Of a stretch of 64,000 bases of DNA, positions 59,044 through 64,000 are shown piece by piece (the stretch's first letter is position 1; each line of letters starts with the position of its first letter). A program made the translations under genes and the position numbers. Origin of the DNA: Verrucomicrobiota bacterium (lineage in GTDB: Bacteria > Verrucomicrobiota > Verrucomicrobiia > Limisphaerales > Pedosphaeraceae); NCBI GenBank assembly GCA_021325145.1, contig JAJPHR010000110.1, forward strand, positions 1 through 64,000, given 5' to 3'. The notes under the pieces were generated by a model. The model saw only the letters and a list, made by a program, of their open reading frames with translations, did not search any database and had not been told where the DNA came from.

Positions 59044-60570
59044 ATGACCACCGTTAGGATTCGTGTTTTGTTTTGTCTGTTGTTTGGCATGGCAATATCC
59101 GCGGCTGTGATGGGGGAGCCGGCCAGTCGGCCCAATATATTGTTCATCATGGCCGACGATCATTCGGCGGGGGCGATTGGGGCTTACGGTAGCCGCGTGA
59201 ATCAGACGCCGCATTTGGACCGGCTGGCGGATGAGGGGATGCGGTTTGATCATGTGTACTGTGTCAATTCGATTTGTTCGCCGAGCCGGGCGACGATTCT
59301 GACGGGGAAATACAGCCACCTCAACGGTGTGCCGACCTTCAACCGGTTTGACGGTTCGCAGCCCACGGTGGCGAAGTATCTCCAGGCGGCCGGTTATCAC
59401 ACGGGAATGATCGGCAAATGGCATTTGGGGAGCGACCCGACGGGGTTTGATGAATGGTCCATACTGCCCGGCCAGGGAGTGTATTTCGACCCCACGTTTA
59501 TCGAGCGCGGCGGGAAGCGGGTGATTCACGGATATGTGACGGATGTCATCACGGATCTTTCGATTGATTTCCTGAAGAACCGTCCGAAGGACAAGCCGTT
59601 TTTCCTGATGTGCCATCACAAAGCGCCGCACCGGGAATGGAATCCGGATGAAAAGCACCGGCTGATGTTCGCGAACCGGACGATTCCCGAGCCGCCGACG
59701 TTGCATGATGATTATGCGACGCGGACGGATGCCATCCGGGAATGCACGCAAAAGGTTTTTGAGGATTTGACGCGGCGCGATCTCAAGCTGAAACCGCCGG
59801 AGAGGCTGGACGCCGCCGCCCAGAAGAAATGGCTGAACACCAAGCCCACCGAAGTGGAAGTGGAGATCGACGGAAAAAAGCGCGTGCTGCGGGGCGATGA
59901 ATTGAAGAGTTGGAAATATCAGCGTTACATGCAGGATTACCTGGCGTGTGTGCAATCGGTGGACGATAACGTCGGCCGCCTCCTGGAATGGCTCGACCAA
60001 AACGGGCTCGCGACGAACACGGTGGTCATTTACACGAGCGACCAGGGATTTTTCCTGGGCGACCACGGACTGTTCGACAAGAGGTTCATGTACGAGGATT
60101 CGATTCGGATGCCATTCATTGTTCGCTGGCCGGGAGTGGTGAAGCCGCGAACGACGCAAGAGGCGATGGCCATCAATGCGGATTTCGCGCCGACGTTCAT
60201 GGAACTGGCGGGGCTGGCGGAGCCGGCGGACATGCAAGGGCGCAGCCTGGTCCCGTTGCTCAAGCAGGAGCGCCCGGCGGATTGGCGCACGCAGTATTAT
60301 TATCGGTATTACCACGACCCGGGCGACCACAATACGCGCGCGCACTACGGAATCCGCACCGAGACGCACAAACTGATTTATTTTTGGAAGAAGGACCAAT
60401 GGGAGTGCTACGACCTGGTTCACGATCCTTTCGAGTTGAAGAACATTTACAGTGATCCAGCCCAGGCCGGGGTCGTGGCGGGATTGAAAGCTGAACTTTA
60501 TCGGATGAAGAAGAAAATGAAGGACGACGACCAGTACGCCAACCAACAGCCGCTGCCAGGAGTGGATTAA
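59044..60570 (+). CDS. Secreted sulfatase (formylglycine-dependent)
   Basis: 508 residues. Signal peptide (FCLLFGMAISAAVMG). The alkaline-phosphatase-fold sulfatase domain starts RPNILFIMADDHSAGAIGAY with metal-binding DD. CSPSRATILTGKY at about 78 is the CxPxR site whose Cys is converted to formylglycine. GMIGKWHLGSDPTGFDEW, FLMCHHKAPHREWNPD and YTSDQGFFLGDHGLFDKR are later conserved motifs. It removes sulfate esters from polysaccharides or small molecules. No sulfatase-maturating enzyme gene is in the window. ATG 59044 is used since 58984 would bury the signal peptide. Confidence 0.94.
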   Translation: MTTVRIRVLFCLLFGMAISAAVMGEPASRPNILFIMADDHSAGAIGAYGSRVNQTPHLDRLADEGMRFDHVYCVNSICSPSRATILTGKYSHLNGVPTFNRFDGSQPTVAKYLQAAGYHTGMIGKWHLGSDPTGFDEWSILPGQGVYFDPTFIERGGKRVIHGYVTDVITDLSIDFLKNRPKDKPFFLMCHHKAPHREWNPDEKHRLMFANRTIPEPPTLHDDYATRTDAIRECTQKVFEDLTRRDLKLKPPERLDAAAQKKWLNTKPTEVEVEIDGKKRVLRGDELKSWKYQRYMQDYLACVQSVDDNVGRLLEWLDQNGLATNTVVIYTSDQGFFLGDHGLFDKRFMYEDSIRMPFIVRWPGVVKPRTTQEAMAINADFAPTFMELAGLAEPADMQGRSLVPLLKQERPADWRTQYYYRYYHDPGDHNTRAHYGIRTETHKLIYFWKKDQWECYDLVHDPFELKNIYSDPAQAGVVAGLKAELYRMKKKMKDDDQYANQQPLPGVD

Positions 60571-60662
60571 ACAATGAAGAGTAGGCTACCCACCATAAGA
60601 AACAGCAACATCCCAAATCGGACCTCGCGCCCGCCGACGCTTTCCTGCGCTTTGGAATGGAT

Positions 60663-60714
60663 GGGGTCTTTACCCCGTTTCCGCAAGGGGCGATACCTCG
60701 TAAGTAGAAACGGG
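60663..60714 (+). promoter_or_regulatory. Leader with mutually exclusive hairpins upstream of two response regulators
   Basis: GGGGT-CTTT-ACCCC (60663-60676) competes with CCCGTTTC (60674-60681) pairing to GAAACGGG (60707-60714), because both use the Cs at 60674-60676. CCCC (60673-60676) can also pair with GGGG (60687-60690). It ends 28 nt before ATG 60743. The GTTTC...GAAAC ends give it a passing resemblance to a CRISPR repeat, but there is only one copy. Confidence 0.45.
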
Positions 60715-60742
60715 CTTTGGGTGCGACACTGAGCTGCGTTGC

Positions 60743-61168
60743 ATGTCCGATAAGAAGCAAATATTGATCGCGGAAGACTCGGATAACGATGCCGCCTTGT
60801 TGCAATTGGCAATCAAGGAAGCGGGCGCGATCAATCCCGTTTACGTGGTGCGCGATGGGGAGGAAGCCATCGCTTATCTCAACGGCGACGGTCCATACAG
60901 CGACCGCGAAAGGTTTCCAATTCCGTGCGTCTTTTTCCTCGATTTGAAAATGCCGAAGGTCGATGGCTTCCAGGTATTGGAGTGGCTGCAAAGCCAGCCT
61001 TCTTATATGGCAGACATGCTCGTCATTGTTTTGAGCGGCTTTGCCGAGCGGACCAATATTCACCGCGCCTACCTGTCCGGCGCGGACAGCTTTTTGGTCA
61101 AGCCTTGCGAACGAAAGGACATCGTTTATCTTTATAAGTATTTTTATGGTCGATGGATGTTCCGCTAA
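60743..61168 (+). CDS. Stand-alone response regulator (Rcp1-like receiver)
   Basis: 141 residues, receiver domain only. The acidic pair is LIAEDSDND, the phospho-Asp is in FFLDLKMPKVDG, the Ser in IVLSGFAER, and the Lys in SFLVKPCER. It has the PYSDRERFPIP insert of the Rcp1 family. No output domain. It is the first gene of an operon with a second receiver (23-nt gap) and an unknown protein. No kinase is next to it; it could work with the orphan PAS kinase at 38583-40529 or one elsewhere. Confidence 0.92.
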   Translation: MSDKKQILIAEDSDNDAALLQLAIKEAGAINPVYVVRDGEEAIAYLNGDGPYSDRERFPIPCVFFLDLKMPKVDGFQVLEWLQSQPSYMADMLVIVLSGFAERTNIHRAYLSGADSFLVKPCERKDIVYLYKYFYGRWMFR

Positions 61169-61191
61169 CAGCGCGGGGAGAAAGGGGCGTA

Positions 61192-61662
61192 ATGAACGAG
61201 GCTTTTCAGTTTATGAGCCAACTACAGAACCAGAAGGTGCCTGTTTTACTGGTGGACGATTCCGCGGATGACCGCATGCTATTCAAACTGGCGATGGGGC
61301 AGTCGCAGTCGCTGTCACTGGTAGCGGAATTGGAAGACGGCGATGAAGCGATTTGTTACCTGAAGGGCGAAGGCATCTATGCCGACCGCGCGAAATATCC
61401 ATTGCCTGATTTGATGCTTTTGGATTTGAAGATGCCGCGAGTTTCAGGGTATGAGGTGTTGACATGGTTCAAACACCATGGCCCGCGGACGGTAACGGTG
61501 ATCATTCTCTCGGGTTCGACTGCCCGGGAAGATGTGTCAAAAGCGATGTCACTGGGCGCGGATTTTTATCAGATGAAGCCGAAGAACACCGAAGACCGGG
61601 TGGCCATGTTGCGCGCGGTCGAAGCGTACCTGCTGCGAAGACGGGAGGGCGCTCGTTGTTGA
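61192..61662 (+). CDS. Stand-alone response regulator, second in the operon
   Basis: 156 residues, receiver domain only: VLLVDDSADDRMLF, phospho-Asp in LMLLDLKMPRVSG, Ser in IILSGSTARED and Lys in YQMKPKNTED. GIYADRAKYPLP corresponds to the Rcp1-type insert, so it resembles the neighbouring receiver and the one at 40688, although it differs in the fourth-helix face. ATG 61192 is preferred because GGAGAAAGGGG lies just before it; the longer reading from 61153 would overlap the upstream gene. The three-gene cluster may pass phosphoryl groups between the two receivers. Confidence 0.92.
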   Translation: MNEAFQFMSQLQNQKVPVLLVDDSADDRMLFKLAMGQSQSLSLVAELEDGDEAICYLKGEGIYADRAKYPLPDLMLLDLKMPRVSGYEVLTWFKHHGPRTVTVIILSGSTAREDVSKAMSLGADFYQMKPKNTEDRVAMLRAVEAYLLRRREGARC

Positions 61663-61671
61663 ATTTAGTTT

Positions 61672-62166
61672 ATGCAAGGCTATAGAAATTTGCAGATTGT
61701 AGATGGGCGGAATGGCGACTGGATCAAGAATCTGATCGAGGCGGCGGACAGCAAGCGAAACTTCGTGGCCATATTGAAGCAGGAGGCGGATCTGAAAATA
61801 TTATGCGAAGCGTTGGACTGCGATCCCAAGCTGCCGGAGATACTCGGACGCTGGGGGCTCCACGCGCTGGCGGATTTGCTTGAGCCGTCCGATTACACGC
61901 AATTGCTGGGCATTTACGAGCACTCACCGGTTTACCTGGTGGAACAACTGCGCCTGGGCCGAAATCATCCGCCGCGGTGCAAACCGTTCATTCTTTATTG
62001 CGAAATGCGCGGAATCATTTCCGATCACAATACCTGGGAGGAAGCCTGCACTTCGCTGCTGGATTATCTGGACAGTTTCAAGCGGGCGCGCCTATTTCCG
62101 CTGGCCGGCATTTACAATTTCAGCGACAGCCGTTGGAACCGGGTGAGGAAAATGCAGTCCTCCTAG
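61672..62166 (+). CDS. Unknown alpha-helical protein downstream of two receivers
   Basis: 164 residues, no signal peptide or membrane segment, largely helical by composition (DWIKNLIEAADSKRNFVAIL, ILKQEADLKILCEALD). Distinct islands are YEHSPVYLVEQLRLGRNHPP, FILYCEMRGIISDHNTWEE and YNFSDSRWNRVRKMQSS. I recognise no family. It starts 9 nt after the second receiver stop, so it is probably co-transcribed and may be the effector or partner for those receivers. It contains two Cys and no metal motif. Confidence 0.75.
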   Translation: MQGYRNLQIVDGRNGDWIKNLIEAADSKRNFVAILKQEADLKILCEALDCDPKLPEILGRWGLHALADLLEPSDYTQLLGIYEHSPVYLVEQLRLGRNHPPRCKPFILYCEMRGIISDHNTWEEACTSLLDYLDSFKRARLFPLAGIYNFSDSRWNRVRKMQSS

Positions 62167-62184
62167 TTGTTGGAGCCGGACGCC

Positions 62185-63030
62185 TCACGGCTGGCTGACG
62201 CGGAAAAACTGCTGCGGGACGCTGTTGTTGATCAGCACTCGCATTAGCTGGTTCGAGCCATTGCCGAGAAGGTTCGTGCGGACGACCCAGGTCGCCGTGG
62301 CCAGATTGGTGTTCGCATACACGGTGTAGCTTGCGTTGGAGGTGCTCGTGAAAGCGAAACTGAAAATTCCGTTGGACAATTGGGGCGAAAGAATCTGCAC
62401 CGGCGCAATCGCCTTGATGTTATCAACGCCGATCTGGGCGTCCATCCTGTCGCCCATGGTGGCCGGGTTGGCCGAACAAAGCAGGCGGAAATCCATCACA
62501 TTGGTTACCATGGCCGCGAACGGAGGAGGGACGTTGATCGGGGTCATGCTGGAGTCGTTTAGCAGGAAAACGGCATGATGCCAGGCCCCGTCCGCCGACA
62601 GGCTGAACGGCGTGGTGCTCGAATATCCAGGTGTGGCCGAGTTGCCTGCCGCACTCCGGATGGCGATGCGCACGGGCAGGTCATTCGATCCGAAATTCTT
62701 CAAATCCATTTCCACCGCAGTCACTCCAGCGGCCGCAAAATCTCCTATCCATTGAGTGTCGTTGAAGGTGATCAATCGTTCACTGCCGCCAAAGGCGCCG
62801 GAGGAAACCTGGAGGAAGGCGTCACTGATACCGGCCGGGCCGCCATCAGCGATGACGGCCACGTTGTCGCCGAGATTGCCATCCGTCCAGAAGTCCGTGG
62901 TGCCATCCTGAAAAGTATCGGTCTGGCCGGGCGTGACGCCAAAGGTCAGGGTCGGGGTCAATAGCATCGCAACGATGCCGGCAAGGCCATAGAGCATCAA
63001 ACCATCCCGCTTCTGATTCCAGCGTTTCAT
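62185..63030 (-). CDS. Exported PEP-like/laminin G-like protein with shared C-terminal tail
   Basis: 281 residues. Signal peptide (YGLAGIVAMLLTPTLTFG). The mature part begins QTDTFQDGTTDFWTDGN and resembles surface lectin-like modules (SLSADGAWHHAVFLLND, a laminin-G-like LW core). The last about 75 residues have SYTVYANTNLATATW and QQFFRVSQP, the same tail type as the proteins ending at 50371, 50413 and 57542. No catalytic motif. It may bind a polysaccharide at the cell surface. Convergent with the unknown helical gene (18-nt gap). Confidence 0.75.
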   Translation of the reverse strand: MKRWNQKRDGLMLYGLAGIVAMLLTPTLTFGVTPGQTDTFQDGTTDFWTDGNLGDNVAVIADGGPAGISDAFLQVSSGAFGGSERLITFNDTQWIGDFAAAGVTAVEMDLKNFGSNDLPVRIAIRSAAGNSATPGYSSTTPFSLSADGAWHHAVFLLNDSSMTPINVPPPFAAMVTNVMDFRLLCSANPATMGDRMDAQIGVDNIKAIAPVQILSPQLSNGIFSFAFTSTSNASYTVYANTNLATATWVVRTNLLGNGSNQLMRVLINNSVPQQFFRVSQP

Positions 63031-63211
63031 GCGGCGAAGCTAGCAGTAACGGCGACTTCCAGACAAGCCACGGTTTTTGCCGGTCGCATCGCAAAATTGT
63101 TCTTGTCGGGAAGGCAGGGACATCATGCCACCCATTCCAGCGGAAATGCGCTGGCCGGGATGTGTGGCGCGGGCGATTCGTCCCGAGGCTGAACAAATGT
63201 GAATAAAAGTA

Positions 63212-63480
63212 TTGACACGCTCGAAGGTCCGGGGCAAAATACGAGCGCAACATATCTGCGCTCAGATCTCAGACCGGAAACAACAAATCCAAGCCGGAGA
63301 AGAACCAAATCAAGTATCCGAACGATCGGTTCGCCGCTGAAAGCGGTCCCCGATCCGCCTTCACCCAGAACCTGCAATGGACAAGCTGCGTGGCTTCGTT
63401 GAAGCCATTCGCGAGCCGGCTCACTGCCTTTCCTAAAAAATGGGCACGAATGGCGCTTCCCTCCCGTGCCCTGCCGAGAT
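63212..63480 (+). ncRNA. Candidate structured RNA or leader upstream of acnA
   Basis: A promoter TTGACA (63212-63217), 17-nt spacer, CAAAAT (63235-63240, 4 of 6) is followed by five stems: GAGCGCA-TGCGCTC (63243-63263), CGAAC-GTTCG (63319-63333), CCGCT-AGCGG (63334-63346), TGGCTTC-GAAGCCA (63391-63407) and GGGCACG-CGTGCCC (63442-63471). ATCTC (63266-63270) can close with GAGAT (63476-63480). I cannot match it to 6S, RNase P or SRP RNA. It ends 20 nt before the phased repeat. Confidence 0.4.
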
Positions 63481-63500
63481 AGGTTCCAAGCCGCGAGGGG

Positions 63501-63550
63501 CCGAAATTAAGGCGAATTAAAGTAAATTAAGCTAAATTAAACCAAAATTT
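63501..63550 (+). repeat. 10-bp-period AAATTAA repeat, copy B
   Basis: Units CCGAAATTAA, GGCGAATTAA, AGTAAATTAA, GCTAAATTAA and ACCAAAATTT, all exactly 10 bp apart, then TTTCC. It lies about 170 nt upstream of acnA. Copy A at 19561-19600 shares the AGTAAATTAA and ACC words. Confidence 0.85.
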
Positions 63551-63719
63551 TTCCAGAAGTGGGACCAATCCGGGTTGCGCCGGGTCAATCCGGGCAGTCC
63601 GGCTCCATGTCGCAGGTCCAACCCCGTGTTTGCCTCGCTTGACACCAGGGCGGCGAAACCGCATTTTTCTTTGTGACCGACCATTAACTTGAAGGGTTTT
63701 TGATGAGGGCGCGGAATTT

Positions 63720-64000
63720 ATGAGTGCGACAAACAATTTGTTCAATACATTGCAGAAGTTCGACTTGGGAAACGGCAGGCAGGGATCGTTTTATTCGCTG
63801 CCGGCGCTGGAAAAGGCGGGGGCGGGCGTGGTTTCACGGCTGCCGGTGTCCATCCGGATTGTGCTCGAAGCCGTGCTGCGCAATTGTGACGGCAAGAAGG
63901 TGGCGGAGAAGAATGTCCGCGAATTGGCCCAATGGCAGCCCAAGGCGGAGCGGACCGAGGAAATCCCGTTTATTGTGGCCCGGATCGTATTGCAGGATTT
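63720..64000 (+). CDS. acnA: Aconitate hydratase A, N-terminal part (cut by window end)
   Basis: The first 93 codons. MSATNNLFNTLQKFDLGNGR, YSLPALEKAGAGVVSRLPVS, LEAVLRNCDGKKV and VARIVLQD are typical of AcnA/IRP-type aconitases, which isomerise citrate and isocitrate in the TCA cycle with a 4Fe-4S cluster. The cluster cysteines lie beyond the window. The start ATG is 63720-63722. Upstream are the phased repeat and the candidate structured RNA. Confidence 0.92.
   Translation, partial: MSATNNLFNTLQKFDLGNGRQGSFYSLPALEKAGAGVVSRLPVSIRIVLEAVLRNCDGKKVAEKNVRELAQWQPKAERTEEIPFIVARIVLQD

Noticed and set aside
58969..60546. 525-residue frame antisense to the sulfatase
   Set aside because: Shadow of the sulfatase gene, whose active-site motif is intact.
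60674..60714. Possible CRISPR repeat (GTTTC...GAAAC)
   Set aside because: Only a single copy with no second repeat at spacer distance and no cas genes.
63199..63402. 67-residue frame in the candidate RNA region
   Set aside because: Ser/Arg/Pro-rich without a fold; overlaps the hairpins and has no Shine-Dalgarno sequence.

Overview
The window reads as a chromosomal segment of a Verrucomicrobiota bacterium, most likely of the Limisphaerales/Pedosphaerales type (inference). The clues are a DUF5069 protein, type II pseudopilin-like genes, a planctomycete/verrucomicrobial style Ser/Thr kinase next to an ECF sigma factor, many exported carbohydrate-active proteins, exported proteins that share a C-terminal 'TNL...W...F(Y/F)R' tail, and several dispersed repeats. 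The repeats include heptanucleotide repeats inside leuS and a CCTCACCCCGGCCCT-type element. I saw no rRNA, tRNA, phage, transposase or cas gene. Both ends cut genes: a dihydrolipoamide dehydrogenase-like gene on the left and aconitase (acnA) on the right.

Layout. 1-3641: lpd-like flavoprotein, DUF5069 protein, small membrane protein and threonine dehydratase. Two of these genes have consensus promoters placed so that their mRNAs would be almost leaderless. 3690-14174 (minus): a tight alpha-glucan/trehalose operon, treS-maltokinase fusion, GH57 (DUF3536), treY, treZ. 14866-19066: exported beta-helix protein, iron-type alcohol dehydrogenase with an altered metal ligand, ABM-domain monooxygenase and an exported DUF6263-like protein. 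19725-22143: two overlapping GH1-like glycosidases. 22467-28212: exported TIGR03118 protein, a polytopic Ser/Thr kinase convergent with an ECF sigma factor, and a secreted GH29 alpha-L-fucosidase. 28235-34047: TMTC-like membrane TPR protein, a small membrane protein, GYF/DUF4190/pseudopilin-tail protein, Sel1 lipoprotein and 6-phosphogluconolactonase-like protein. 34077-38353 (minus): an exopolysaccharide export pair in which a Wzz/BY-kinase-like protein is fused to an OPX (Wza-like) domain, followed by an ATGA-coupled second OPX lipoprotein. 38583-41140: soluble triple-PAS histidine kinase divergent from a stand-alone receiver. 41705-47295: ppdK and leuS, convergent, separated by a 12-bp-stem terminator. 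47657-63030: mostly exported proteins (beta-helix, BNR-like, GH2 beta-galactosidase, HExxE metalloprotease, sulfatase), plus a pseudopilin, a DUF4870 protein, a holin-like membrane protein, and an operon of two receivers and an unknown protein. 63031-63719: a hairpin-rich region behind a consensus promoter and a 10-bp-phased AAATTAA repeat, upstream of acnA.

How it fits together. The trehalose operon can turn linear alpha-glucan into trehalose (TreY/TreZ), interconvert trehalose and maltose (TreS) and phosphorylate maltose (Mak). GlgE would have to be elsewhere. The exported GH29, GH2, sulfatase, beta-helix and GH1-like enzymes suggest degradation of sulfated or fucosylated polysaccharides by a free-living heterotroph. 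The most notable candidates are the PCP-OPX fusion with an internal signal-peptide-like segment, the shared C-terminal tail on exported proteins, the kinase with about 12 membrane segments, the heptanucleotide insertions in essential leuS, and the structured region upstream of acnA.
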